A DNA stretch of 64,000 nt from Rhabdophis nuchalis (GCA_039707465.1 CM077643.1:324017919-324081918), one strand, 5' to 3'; shown: positions 31,360-42,528, counted from the stretch's first letter. Translations and numbers: made by a program. Notes: generated by a model from the letters alone, not told the origin.

Positions 31360-33605
31360 ATTGTTTAACCTTATTAGTATCCATGTAAAAATTACAATGA
31401 AAAACTGGAGGGAAAAAATGTACTTAGGCTGTATTTATACTGTATGTGAAATTATCTTTCCAACTTCAGAAAGATTGTTTTTCCATTACAATATTTTTCC
31501 AAAAAAAAACCCTTTATTTTCAAGATCATATGCTAGCAACAGTATAGAACGGATGTGTTTCTCTTCAGGGGAAACATAACGATGGTCATATGATCCACAG
31601 ACTAGTTTGATTATAGATTCAGAAGTGGTGGATTGAAGCCGATTGCTTGACTCAGGAAATAAATCATGTAAAACTAGGCTGTTGTGTCTGCCAACAAATG
31701 AGGAAAAGAGAGAAGCAGGCAATTTAGAAGTTCACACTATACAAACGTTTCAGTGACTACTAAGAGAGAGAGAAACAGCAAGGCAATCAAAAAGCTAGGC
31801 ACTCTTTGATTTCAAGTGTATGCCTGGTGGATGTAGGATTTGGGAATAAAAAAGAGTACATATCTTCTTTTTGCCAGATGTCTGAAAACTCTAAGCCTTG
31901 AGTAAAACAATTGAGAGGCAAAGAATGAAATCAAATATAAACTACTCCAAACTGAGAAAGTATCAGTTAAAAGGAATGAAGAATTTCTCACACAACTAAA
32001 TAAGGGTTCCTTGCCAACTCTACCTTACGGATTCAACTTTTCCCAGTAATTTTTTTCAAGCTTTGGACCTGAATTTGCTGGCTCGGTTGTATAAAATCTG
32101 TCCTCTCTAAGAATGTGCTTCCTGCAGAGACCTTCAGCCAAGACACAAAGAACCAAGACATTTTTCATTTCCTTTTCCCCAAAACATACTTTTTACCTTT
32201 CATTGCAGTGGCTCTGTTTTGAGAATGCTTAAAAGTCTTCTAACTGGTCTTCAAGCATTAAAGCCTTCTAACTGTACATGTGATTTAGTGTAATACATGA
32301 GTCTCAATACGTAATGAGAATGTGTACTAATGTGTGGTGTTGCAAGCCATAACTTCAACCTAGATTAGATGCTCAGAAATCACCTACATCTTCACTTTAT
32401 AGCAAAATTAGATGACTGGATTTCAGAATAGTGCCTATACTCTGTAAAAGATATGTAATTGTTATTCCAGGAATAGGAGATGTGGACTACAACTTCCATT
32501 GTTCTTTGCCATACCCAAATGAACTCTAGCTAATAGAAGCTGAAACTCACAACATTTCTATGATGCCACATTCCCTTTCCCCACGTTTGAAACTAATAAT
32601 CTGTTACAAATCTGATGCCAGAGGCAGGAAGGAGAAAATTTCAGCTTCCCAGGATAGTTGCATTCTTGAGCAAGGGATTTTCAAAATATTACTAGCTAGC
32701 ATTCATTAAGAACATCCCATTATCTCCTGGGGATTAAAGAAAGACAAAAAGTTCTTGTTGCAGTTTGCTATTTAATCATTTCACAAGTTAACCAAGTTGT
32801 TATCATATTCATATGTCATAGTCAAGAAGGTCACTGTCACTATTTCTTTGGTGATGTTTGACTCCAAATGACGTGAGGGAATGCAGCTATGTTCTCTGCA
32901 TTTCTAAGGAAATGATTTCTCCTTGCTTTTTTTTTTATCTCTCCTGTCTAATCTACAGGCTTGCTCTTCCTAAATAAAAGGTATTAATCAGGCCCAACCT
33001 TACTTAAGCTTCTTATCTCTGACAAGGTCAGCAATGTGCTTCTGCCTTCTACTTTTTAGGTTGTGTTTCTCTTTGAATCTATTCATTCCAAACCGTTCTT
33101 CTAACAATAGGTGCACAGCCCAATTTCCGAATAATACTTCATGGCCCATTGTGTGGTCTAAAAGTCTTTAATGAGTTGCAAGACTCTTCAGTGGCTTTGT
33201 TGCCAAACACTAGGATGGCTTCTTCTCCGGAAATTATTATTGAACATTATTCTTCCTGTATCTATTCTACAGGCTCTGAGAAATTAACTCGTATCCAAAT
33301 CTCAAAGTGGAAAGATCTACTTCTCTTATCTGAGTTTATCACCAATATATAACAATGATGAAGTTGGTTGATTAAAACCATAATGGGAGCTTTGAATTAA
33401 CATCTATAGCACAGTGCAATACTGAACTCAGTGTGTAGAATATACAGTCCTGAACATTGCATCCCAGGAAACATTGCAAAATGGACAGGATCATTGGGGA
33501 TCTCTACACCAAGAATTGTCTCTTAAAATTACAAGCCACTGTTTTAGTTTGTCCTGGGCCCCTGCTCTGTGCTCCAATATTACTGTATAATTTCCTTCCA
33601 GTAGT
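31360..33605. other. no recognised feature
   Basis: 2.2 kb of AT-rich sequence without a recognised gene or repeat. Confidence 0.4.
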
Positions 33606-33810
33606 GCTTTTACAGCCCTCTCTAAGCAATTTACAGAGGCAGCATATTGCCCCCAACAACCTGGGGCCTCATTTTACCCACCTAGGAAGGATGGGAGGCT
33701 GAGTCAACCTTGAGCCTGGTGAGATTTGAATTGCCAAACTGCAGCTAGCAGTCAGCTGAAGTGTAGCCTGCAGAACTGCACTCTAACCACTGCGCAATCT
33801 TGGCTCTTAA
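33606..33810 (-). mobile_element. tRNA-derived SINE, family 2, copy 3 (3' truncated)
   Basis: Minus strand starts TAAGAGCCAAGATTGCGCAG and keeps the A and B boxes and the body. It stops at CTGTAAAAG, without the GCTATT tail. Confidence 0.8.
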
Positions 33811-34312
33811 GGCCAAGCTACTCTTGAATTTGCTATTTAACAAGTTGGGAGCAGAATACATTCTCTCTGAAAATGCGGGTCAATAGTTTGAGAGAATTGC
33901 TCAAGACAATTCTGTTACTTGATTACCAAAGTTAAACAATCCGTACAGTAAAAGGTAGCATGAGCACACTTTGGAAAGCCCTACCGTTTACAAAGTTTTT
34001 TAATTGTTAAGGAACTTTAACAAAGGAAAAACACCTTGAGACCCATCCAAAGACTACTGAGGGGCAAAGACCCAACATGCTGACCAATTGTTGGTAGAGG
34101 GGAAAAAACAGGAAGAAAGGAGAAAGAATAGAATGGAACACAATTGTAAATCTGCTGTTGATCCCAGAGACTAAACAGGAATTCAGTACTCATCACCATA
34201 TAACAACAACCACCTCCACTGATATATTGACCCTCAGAGATAAACCTTTGTCTGATATAAGGTGGAAAATCATGAGATCATAGGAGGTTACCATGCCTTT
34301 TCCCGTAATATA
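33811..34312. other. no recognised feature
   Basis: No gene or repeat recognised. Confidence 0.35.
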
Positions 34313-34796
34313 CAGTACATCAGTGGTGGGTTTCAAAAATTTTTAGAACCTCTTCGGTAGGTGTGGCCTGCTTTGTGGGAGTGGCTTGCCGACCATGTGA
34401 CCGGGCGGGAGTGGCTTGCCGACCATGTGACCGAGTGGGAGTGGCTTGGCAGTCTTGTGACTGGGTGCCGTGGCCAACTTGTAAAATGTGGTGAAACTCA
34501 CTTAACAATGTTCTTGCTTAGCAACCAAAATGTTGGCTCAGAAACTCTAGCATTTGAAGCATGCAAGCTGTCAAGTTACAAGACCCTTGCACCCCTAACT
34601 CTTTAAAAAAACACATCAGGGGTATTCAGACTTGACAGCTTTAAGACTTGTGGACTTCAACTCCCAGAATTCCTCCTCTCGGTCTTCATCTTCTGTTTTG
34701 AAAAAGTTTTATTGGGTTTTATAAATTTTTTACAAATAGGGTAAAGGGTAAGGTGTAAAAAGACATTTTGAGAACTTGCACGTCGAAGACATTTCA

Positions 34797-35415
34797 TTTC
34801 ATTTTTCATTTCATTTTATTCAATTTATACCCCGCCCTTCTCCAAACGGACCCAGGGCGGCGCACAGGAATATTAAAACATACAAAAACCATATAAAACT
34901 TTAGAAAACTTATTCAATAAATAAATCCTGTGTTAAAACCAAATTAAAATCCCCAAATTTAAAACTATCTAAGAGTCAGTAATGGAGGTTACGCTAGGCC
35001 GGCTAGATGGAACAAATGTGCCTTCAGACACTTGCGGAGGTCGGAGGTCGGAGATGGTGCGAAGTTCAGGGGGTAAGTCGTTCCAAAGGGCTGGGCCTGC
35101 CACAGAGAAGGCTCTTCCCCTAGGTGTCGCCAGTCGGCATTGTCCGGCCGACGGCACCCTGAGAAGGCCCTCTCTGTGGGAGCGTATCGGTCTAAGGGAT
35201 GTATGGGGCAGGAGGCGGTCTCGCATATAACTAGGCCCCGAGCCATGGAGCGCTTTGAAGATGGTCGTCAAAACCTTGAAGCGCACCCGAAAGACCACAG
35301 GAAGCCAGTGCAGCTCGCGCAGGATTGGTGTTATGTGGGAGTGTCTAGGCGATCCCATAATCACCCTCGCGGCTGCATTCTGGACTAACTGCAGCTTTCG
35401 AGTGCACCTTGAGTT
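34797..35415 (-). mobile_element. L2-type LINE 3' end with GAAAT tail, inside HAL1-like copy 2
   Basis: The 131-residue minus frame 34969-35364 gives HITPILRELHWLPVVFRVRF and then SYMRDRLLPHTSLRPIRSHR and FSVAGPALWNDLPPEL, the best preserved L2 C-terminus in the window. The 3'UTR GCGCCGCCCTGGGTCC is followed by GAAAT units at 34797-34830. The bases GTCGA on both sides may be a short target duplication. Confidence 0.88.
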
Positions 35416-35574
35416 GTCGACTCCTTCTGAGACTTCATAACAGAATATAGATAATACATTTAACTTTCATTTGTACTACAAAGTGGAGAGAAATGCAAAT
35501 ATATCATTGTAAAAAACTATGCTAGCAAACATGTATAAACATCCAAACAATTATTATGTTATATTGAAATAAAG

Positions 35575-36584
35575 TCACTTTTGAGATCTAAGTCTTTTGG
35601 CAATTGTATGCCGCGGCACCCTCTGCTCCCCCATTTTCATCCTCCAGGATTGAGGAATGTTTTTTGAGAAAGGCTTCCGCCTCTGCAATTGTTTTAATTC
35701 TTATTCTTCCTCCCTCCCAGAACACCAACATTCCCTCTGGCATCACCCATTTAAACCAGACCCCCTGTTTAAATAATCTTTTAGATAAGAAGGAATACTT
35801 CCGCCTTATCTCTCTAATCTTCTTCGGGACCTGCTTCAGGATAGCGATCTCTTTCTGTTGATAAACTAAAGGACTGTCTCTCTGCATCCTCAAGATCCTT
35901 TCCCAAGGATCCCCCCCCCCGACCACCGTCGGGATAGGGACATCCCAGCAAGCCAACCTTACGGAGGGATTCCTTTAAAAGGAACTCCCCGCCCCGTTGG
36001 GGGCCGTAAAAGCAACAAAACGGCGGACGAGTCCAAGACCCGACCGTTGCCTCCGGGAAACCGGAAGGAACAAATCTAACAAATTTAATATGTATCTCTC
36101 TGGATACTTCATTTATCCTGGCATATACTGAATTTATTCTGTATATCAAATCAATGTCCCCCCTAATCTCGTCCTTAGGTTTGTGTAAATAATCTGCTAA
36201 AATTGTGCACATTAAATCAGTTAAATCTTCACCAGACTCCTCAGGAACATTCTGAAATCTTAAAAAATATGACATCCTTTCAAAATCCATCCTAGACATA
36301 TGACCAGTTAAATCCCCAATTTCATTATTAATACTTTTAAGCTCTCCCTTTGCCCCAACTAACCCCACCTCCAGCTCATCAGTCTTTTGTGTATTTTCCA
36401 TTAATTTCTTCTGTACCTCCAAAAGTTCTAACTTAGAACTGACTTGATCCTTTCTCATTTCTTTAATTTCTTTCACCAAGGTCTGAAGCGTTTCTTCCAT
36501 TGCTGTTAATCTAGCATCCGTATCAGGTTTTTCAGGTAACATCGAAGTGATTTTAGGCTGATGTGTCTGCTTTTTTGAAGCCAT
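35575..36584 (-). pseudogene. L1-type ORF1 protein, split by a 160-bp insertion
   Basis: Starts MASKKQTHQPKITSM at 36584. Coiled coil at about residues 25-100 (TAMEETLQTLVKEIKEMRKD and on), RRM-like block from MSYFLRFQNVPEES to REIHIKF, then a break. After the inserted GC-rich module (35909-36064) the frame goes on as ILRMQRDSPLVYQQKEIAIL and RKYSFLSKRLFKQGVWFKW to KRLRSQK and TGA at 35577-35575. The insert plus AAGG flanks adds 160 bp, which shifts the frame, so the protein cannot be made whole. A further shift lies near the 3' end. Confidence 0.85.
35909..36068 (-). repeat. GC-rich module inserted in ORF1
   Basis: About 160 bp that match the 5'-terminal module of the same element at 37268-37435 (shared TTACGGCCCCCAACGGGGC, CTATCCCGACGG and CCGTTGCCTCC). 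Flanked by AAGG on both sides (35905-35908, 36065-36068). A C run lies at 35911-35920. Confidence 0.8.
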
Positions 36585-37267
36585 GGTGAATAATTTAAGT
36601 CTGTATCAGTAAGATGGCGTCTGCTGGGAAGGAGCTAGTGTGGCAGAAGAAGAGCAAATTCCAATAAACAAAGTCTTAGTTATTACCTAATTAAAGTCTA
36701 GAGAGAGACCAAATTTTTACAATCCCATAGAAAAAAGAAAGGCACTTTAGGGAAAGGACAAATTAATCAATTACAAACAGTCATAAGTAAAGAAAAGGAG
36801 AGGCAGTCCCATTCACAAGGGAATGTCAGCAATCATCCATGAATAGTGTATCTCAGGAGAACAACTGGAAGCCACCGGGAAGTAACAAAGTAGAAAATTG
36901 CTTCTTTATTGCCAGACTTCGATTCTAAGTATCCACGATCATTCCAGAAAGACTTTCACTCACGTTTAGAAAAGTTTGAATGCAGGTTTCTGTGCTTCCT
37001 CAAGCCTGAGGAGCAGTTTCAAAACGCCGCTTTTCTTCCGTTCCAAGGGGGGGTTCCACAAACTCCCCCCTCCATCGTTTTGTAAAGCAAAAGTTGCAAG
37101 CAGAAAGAGAAAGTCACTCACAATCCACTCTGCAGCGAAGAGTCTCAGCTGTGCCTCCGACTCCAGCGATCCAGCCCTCTCACAAAGCATTAGATGTTCC
37201 GGTCCTCTTTCAGCAAAGGGAACCAAGCCCCCCGCAGCATGTTCCTTTACTCCTAGGTCGAGGACAA

Positions 37268-37435
37268 GGACCACCACCCCCGACCGCCGTCGGGATAGGG
37301 AAGTCCCAGCGAGCCGACCGTACGGCGGGAATCCTTTAAAAAGAATTCCCTGCCCCGTTGGGGGCCGTAAAAGAAGCAAAACAGTGGTCGAGTCCCAGGA
37401 CTCGACCGTTGCCTCCAGGAAACCAGAAGGAAGTC
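37268..37435 (-). promoter_or_regulatory. GC-rich 5' module of HAL1-like copy 2
   Basis: This forms the extreme 5' end of the element, right against the target duplication. It is far more GC- and CpG-rich than the rest and includes a perfect 9-bp hairpin GTCGAGTCC/GGACTCGAC at 37388-37407. Its position fits a 5'UTR promoter; that role is inferred. Confidence 0.5.
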
Positions 37436-37573
37436 CCTCTCGGTCTTCATCTTGATGATGTGCAGACAGGTGGGGGGAGGGAGCTGAAACCGGTTCTAAA
37501 CAGCACTGTAGATTTGTGGAACCTCTTCTATAGAAGAGGTTAGAACTGGCAGGAACCCAACCCTACAGTACAT

Positions 37574-38783
37574 TTTCTTTTTGGAGTTTATGTGTCTCCT
37601 TCACAATAAATATTTCCTTTTCAAATTCTGGGACTGGCTCTCGATGAGTTTTAGAGGAAAGGCATTGTTCAAACTGGTCCTCATTTATGAGGATTGCTTT
37701 CCATTTGGGACAGCTGGAAAGCATTTGCCACTTATGATCCGCCATCTCCCCAGCTTCTACTTCAAGGAAGCACTAGAATCATGCAAAGCCAAGTGTCCAA
37801 CTCAATGCTTTGGGCACACTTTGCCTACGAATCTCTGCAGTAATATCATCCGATAATACAGGGTGATAGAAATTGTAATCCCAAACATCTGGAGGGCATC
37901 TGTTTGCCTCTTCTTTGCCAGCCAAGAATGCTTACTGTAATTATTGCCCTATTACCTTGTCTTGATAACTCGACAAGGTTATGAATGCAGCCATTCTTTA
38001 AAAGGGACACAAAAGCTGACAGTTACTTTTTGAAATCCTGCTAGGGAGCAGGAATCTCAGCTGTAAATATCCTTGGCTCTGGTTTTCAAAACCGCAAGTG
38101 AAGCCCCATTGTAGTGCTATGCTTAATTAATGTAACAGGTGATGTATGGATCTGTGCCAAAGGTATCAACACTGCAACATTTTTCTCCTAACGGGTGTGC
38201 CCTCCAGCTGCTATATCCAGAGGGCTGTCTAGAAAGATAGGCAGGAGTTGCAGTCCAGCACATCAGCTGCAGAGCATCCGGTTGGGTGCGGCAGGCGGGT
38301 GTATTGCGTCATGTCTTCCAACAATTGGCACCATCTTCTCCTCTCTCTCTTACCCATTAACCATTTGAAATATGTTTGCCTGCAGCTGATTTAAAAAAAA
38401 ATCTTAACCTCAGTTTTGTATTGCCATAGAAACCATTATCTGCTCTTCCCTTCAGCAAGCCCTTCTGCCTAGCTGATGCTCTTCATCAGTTCATTTACAG
38501 CCTACCTTGTGCCTCATTATGCAGTTCCAATTCCCCAGGTTTTTTTTTACACCACAATAGCAGCAAGAAAAACCCCATTTCTTCCATAATCCTCTCCCAT
38601 TGAGTGCCTTTATCTTTGTAACTGTCAACATCCCTTGGCAAATTTTTTTCTAGCTTTAACCGGAAAGACGAAAGGGAAGGAATAAGGGGGAGGATCTGGA
38701 GATGTTTCTCTTTGTGCACCTTTGCAAATGGAAATTGGTGTCAGAACTAAGAGGGAACACTCCAGTCGAATAGTGGGCCAATT
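37574..38783. other. no recognised feature
   Basis: No gene or repeat recognised. Frame 37581-37856 (91 residues) has no supporting feature. Confidence 0.35.
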
Positions 38784-38791
38784 GGCTAGAA

Positions 38792-39046
38792 CAGGGGTCA
38801 ACAACCCATGGCTCTGGAGCCGCATGTGGCTCTTTCATCCCTCTGCTGTGGCTCCCTGTCAATGGTTGGCTCCACAATTGATAGGGCTTTTGGTTAGGAC
38901 AGGTAGAGGAAAAAGGATGCCACGCTAGGAGGAGACTCTATGGTGGGGGAACTGGACTTCCGGTCAGCTCCAGAATTGAATGGGGGGGGGGGGTTCCAGT
39001 TAAGAACTTTGTGGCTCTTTGAGTGTTTAAGGTTGCTGACCCCCTG
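38792..39046. mobile_element. 255-bp non-autonomous hAT element
   Basis: CAGGGGTCAACAACC at the left and GGTTGCTGACCCCCTG at the right, with an exact 8-bp duplication GGCTAGAA (38784-38791, 39047-39054). It holds a run of 12 G near 38980. Confidence 0.92.
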
Positions 39047-39415
39047 GGCTAGAATAATGATATGCAATTTAATGCAAGTATTCCTGATTTAACAACAGTA
39101 ATTAGGACTGGGATTTTGGTCCCTAAGTGACGTGGTAGTAAATTGAAAAATTACGTGACCACACTGCTTAGTGATGGCAGTTCTGACATTGCCATTGCCA
39201 TGGTTAAACAAATCTCACACCATCATTACACACAAATGTTCACATGGTTGCCATTTGCAACTCCTGCTGGCTTCTCCATTAACTCTGCTTGTTGGAAGCC
39301 AGCTTTGAATGTTGCCAATTGCGTTACTGTGAGGCATTAAAATATTTATAAATAGGAGAACCAGTCATAATACCATTCAGTGCCATTATAAATCAATCAA
39401 TCAGTCAGCCAGTCA

Positions 39416-39560
39416 CTGTAGAACTGAAAGGGACCTTGACAGTCTTCTAGTCCAACCCCCTGTGCAAGCAGGAAACCCTATCCAATTGGAGACTGTCCAG
39501 TTTCTTCTTAAAAACCTCCAGTGATGAAGCGGCAACAACTTCTGAAGGCAAGTGGTTCTA
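39416..39560 (-). mobile_element. CR1 LINE 3' end, short copy
   Basis: Reverse of the CR1 3'UTR and ORF2 end (GTAGAACTGAAAGGGACC, CTAGTCCAACCCCCTG, CAACTTCTGAAGGCAAG). About 145 bp, 5' truncated. Confidence 0.8.
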
Positions 39561-39567
39561 CTGGTTA

Positions 39568-39795
39568 GAATAGAATAACAAAATTGGAAGGAACCTTGGA
39601 GGTCTTCTAGCCCAACCCCCTGCTTAGGCAGGAAACCCTACACCACTTCATACATAAGGTTATCCAATCTCTTCTTAAAAACCTTCAGCGTTGGAGCATT
39701 TACAACTTCTGGAGGCAAGTTGTTCCATTGGTTAATTGTTCTTACTGTTAGGAAGTTTCTCCTTAATTCAAGGTTGCTTCTCTCCTTGATTAAAT
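39568..39795 (-). mobile_element. CR1 LINE 3' end, directly behind the previous one
   Basis: Same orientation as 39416-39560 and touching it (ATAACAAAATTGGAAGGAACC to CTTCTCTCCTTGATTAA). Two CR1 3' ends in tandem, with different substitutions, so two separate insertions. Confidence 0.8.
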
Positions 39796-40604
39796 TTGAA
39801 CAGTTGCCGAATGAGTGGTCATTAAACGAGGACCAACTGTAGGATAATTCTCCATTGCATTAATTTTACTTCATTGATATTTAAATGCTCAGCCTGCTCA
39901 TAACCAACATACAATTATCCCTGACAAAAACCAGGGAAGTTGAATTAGGGCTGGCAGGGAGCGAAGATGAAAGTGTAGCTTGGCAAACCTAAAACTGGCA
40001 TGCTGACTGGGCACCAGAGTTTTATTTTCCTTTACTCTCCCCGCTTCCAGGTCTGGTGATCAGACAGCTTCATTTGCCCTCAGCGATGCATTGGCAATGT
40101 TAGAGAGTGAGTGATATAATTATATTTGTGATGTGATTCCAGACAGCCTGGGATCTCTCAATGAGAAAACTTCTAAAGTAATACAAAAGTAGCTGAAAGA
40201 GTAGCATATCTGGTCAACAGTCACTGCCAACAAATAGTACATATGCCCAGGGAAGGGCTTAAAAAATTTCAGCAACAGGTTCTGTGCCCAGCTGCTGGGT
40301 GGGCATGGCCTAGTCGGCCTCCTGCACCATGGGGGGTGGGGTTGCCTTCTCCAGGCACCAGAGGCTTTCCTCAAGCCTCTGGAAGGGCAAAAACTGCCTC
40401 CTCCGGGCTCTGGAGGCCCTCTGGAGGCTCTAAACAGACCCTTCCAGAACTTCCGGAGTCCCATTTTCCCAAGCCTCTGCATAGGCCCTGCCCTTACCTC
40501 ATATCCAAAATGGGCCGTGTGGAGACTCCTGGAAGGAGTGGGCATGGCCAGCCAGGGTTGAGATTTGGAGGTTCTCCAAACCAGCCATAACATTAGCTTT
40601 GGGT

Positions 40605-40780
40605 CAGTGGTGGGTTTCAAATTTTTTAGAACCTACTCTGTAGGTGTGGCCTATTTTGTGGGCGTGGCTTGGCAGTCATGTGACAGGGTGGGAGTGGCCA
40701 CCTTTTAAAATGTGGTGAAACTCATTTAACAACGCTCTTGCTTAGCAACCAAAATTTTGGACTCAATTGTGATGATAAAT

Positions 40781-40871
<91 letters not shown>

Positions 40872-40951
40872 GGAACCCCCTCTCACCGGTTCTCTAAATT
40901 TCACCAACCGGCTCTCGCGAGTAGGTGCGAGCCTGCAGAAACCCACCACTG
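40605..40951. mobile_element. 347-bp hAT-like 'GGTGGGTT' element, copy 4, with TTTC repeat
   Basis: CAGTGGTGGGTTTCAAA at the left and CAGAAACCCACCACTG at the right. Exact duplication CTTTGGGT (40597-40604, 40952-40959). A TTTC repeat has replaced or expanded its middle. Confidence 0.9.
40781..40871. repeat. (TTTC)n microsatellite
   Basis: 91 bp, about 23 perfect TTTC units, inside a hAT-like element. Confidence 0.97.
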
Positions 40952-41069
40952 CTTTGGGTTCTCCTAAACCTGGACGAAGCCGTAGCAGTCCACCCCTGCA
41001 TATACCTAGATATAGAGATATAGAGATATATATTCTGAAATGTAGAAGCCCAAAAAATGTGTCCAAGGC

Positions 41070-41440
41070 CAAAATCAGGAGACTATGAGTTCTAGTCCTG
41101 ACTTAGGCATGAAAGCCAATTGGGTGACTTTGGGCGAGTCACTCTCTCGTAGTCCTAAAGGTGCTTTTTCAAGAGGCAACTGGACTCTCTGGGTTTTCTT
41201 TGAAGGGGTTTCACTTCTTCAGCTCTGAAGAAGCCCCTTGAGTGAGAAGTGAAACGTCTTCAAAGAAAAACCAGAAAGTCCAGTTACCTCTTGAAAAAGC
41301 ACCTTTGGGACAACCATGATCTGGATGACTGAGAAACTCCACAGACATACTGTCTCAGCTCCACCTACCCCACAACCTACCTGTTGTGGGGAAAACAGGA
41401 AGACGTATATTCACCACCTTGTATAAAAAAAAAGTGCAGG
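41070..41440 (+). mobile_element. MIR-like tRNA SINE, copy 3, interrupted
   Basis: Left part has GTTCTAGTCCTGACTTAGGC and GTCACTCTCTC. Right part has CTCAGCTCCACCTACC, CTGTTGTGGGGAAAACAGG and GTATATTCACC. The foldback repeat at about 41157-41347 separates them. Confidence 0.65.
41157..41347. repeat. foldback repeat of the 'AGTCCAGTT' family
   Basis: Two inverted arms (41157-41220 and about 41240-41306) with matching AAAGGTGCTTTTTCAAGAGG and its reverse. A unit in this orientation recurs at 53750-53890. It sits inside a SINE. Confidence 0.65.
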
Positions 41441-41836
41441 ATAATGCTAAATAAATACCTACAAACATACATAAACCTTTCTGAAATTGAAGTTGATAAA
41501 AACTGGCAGGCTATTGCTTTCTTTGGTAAGAACAATAGAACGAAAGAAAAACTCATATAGGAATGTTACATTGAAACAAATTGCCCTTTTGTAAACAAAA
41601 CATACTCAAGCCATACATTACATGGCCTTTCTTTCCCCCTACATTTTGCTCTTTGTTAACGTGGCGCTCTCCAAATGCATTGGACGTGAATTCCTACCAT
41701 TCTCAGCTAATATGGAAGTAGTATGGTTTGGGAAGGATCAGAGATACAGTTCAACACATCTAGAGAGAAGATAAGTTCAGGCACTCATTAGATAATAGCA
41801 AAGTGAACTTTTGCTGTTACTATGTACTGCAGTGGC

Positions 41837-42117
41837 CAGTGATGGGACTCAAACATTTTTACTACCGGTTCTGCATGGCATGGCTTTGTGGGCATGGCTT
41901 TGTGTGTGTGGTACAGAAAGGTTACTGCAAAATCCCCATTCCCTTCCCACTCCAGTAACCTGCTTTCTAGCTCGATTCTCCTGTTCAGGGCAGCAAAAGA
42001 AGATCAGCTGGGAGGCAGCAGGGGCGGGGCCAGCCTATTTGTCGGTTCTCTGAACTATTCAAAATTTCTGCTACCGGTTCTCCAGAACCTGTCAGAACTG
42101 GCTGAATACCACCTGTG
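41837..42117. mobile_element. 281-bp hAT-like element
   Basis: CAGTGATGGGACTC at the left and GAATACCACCTGTG at the right; 8-bp flanks GCAGTGGC (41829-41836) and GTAGTGGC (42118-42125), one mismatch. Both inner ends carry CTACCGGTTCT. Confidence 0.75.
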
Positions 42118-42149
42118 GTAGTGGCTATTCACCTTTTGGTGGGCCAATG

Positions 42150-42528
42150 CATTTTTCTACAGGTAGTTTTCATTTAGCAACCAAAATTGGAACGGGTAAT
42201 GCTGCTGCTTAAGCACAACGAACACCAAATTGGAAATTGTGTGAGCATATCGGATTTATGGCATCACTTTCCATTCAGTCATTAAAGAAGTCACTGTGTT
42301 CATTAAGCAAAACTTCATGTGATTGCAACTTATGGTTTCACTTCTGTGTTCTCCATTAACTCTGTTGGTTGAAAACTGGTTGGAAAGCATGCAAATTGTG
42401 AATGCAGGACACTGTGGTGGTCATTAATGTGAGGATTGGTCACAAAGCTTTTTTTTTAAACTGTTGTAATTTTGAACAGTCACTAAATAAGGCAATCAGT
42501 TAATAAGGACTTACTGTATTGTATTTTC
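42150..42528 (+). mobile_element. TACAGGTAGTTT-end element, related to the TACAGGTAGTCC family
   Basis: Starts CTACAGGTAGTTTTCATTTAGC and ends GTTAATAAGGACTTACTGTA. Body phrases: TGGTCATTAATGTGAGG and GAACAGTCACTAAATAAGGC. No coding capacity. Confidence 0.55.

Larger units (their letters stand above)
34693..37435 (-). mobile_element. ORF1-only L1-like (HAL1-like) element, copy 2, with nested insertions
   Basis: Bounded by an 18-bp target duplication at 34675-34692 and 37436-37453. Minus-strand order: GC-rich 5' module (37435 to about 37268), further 5'UTR with an AAGATGGCG site on the plus strand at 36611-36619, ORF1 (36584 to about 35575), then 3'UTR to CCCAATAAAAC at the end near 34705-34715. 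An L2 3' end lies inside the 3'UTR (34797-35415). Without it the 3'UTR is about 260 bp, so ORF2 is absent, as in copy 1. ORF1 ends with the same KRLRSQK and the 3'UTRs are alike, so both copies come from one family rather than from separate deletions. Confidence 0.82.
34321..37565. mobile_element. hAT-like 'GGTGGGTT' element, copy 3, split by a nested L1-like insertion
   Basis: The left part 34321-34674 starts CAGTGGTGGGTTTCAAA. The right part 37454-37565 ends GGCAGGAACCCAACCCTA. The outermost 8-bp duplication CAGTACAT is exact (34313-34320, 37566-37573), which proves the two parts were one element. The insertion in between is the HAL1-like copy 2. Without it the element would be about 485 bp, the same as copy 1. 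Confidence 0.9.
39065..39840 (+). mobile_element. TACAGGTAGTCC-related element split by two CR1 3' ends
   Basis: Left part 39065-39340 (ATTCCTGATTTAACAACAG, CACTGCTTAGTGATGGCAG) and right part 39795-39840 (TGAACAGTTGCCGAATGAG, GAGGACCAACTGTAGG) belong to the family seen at 12345-13998. CR1 pieces lie in between. Confidence 0.5.
40248..40998. mobile_element. hAT-like element with another hAT-like element inside
   Basis: Outer flanks CATATGCC (40240-40247) and CATATACC (40999-41006) differ at one base. The ends are CAGGGAAGGGC and GTCCACCCCTG. The inner copy occupies 40605-40951. Confidence 0.65.

Noticed and set aside
36976..37455. 159-residue plus frame and 137-residue minus frame
   Set aside because: They lie in the GC-rich 5'UTR of the L1-like element and cross its target duplication; open only because of GC content.
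40722..41088. Frames of 116 residues on both strands with KKER or FFLS repeats
   Set aside because: Produced by the TTTC microsatellite inside a hAT-like element.
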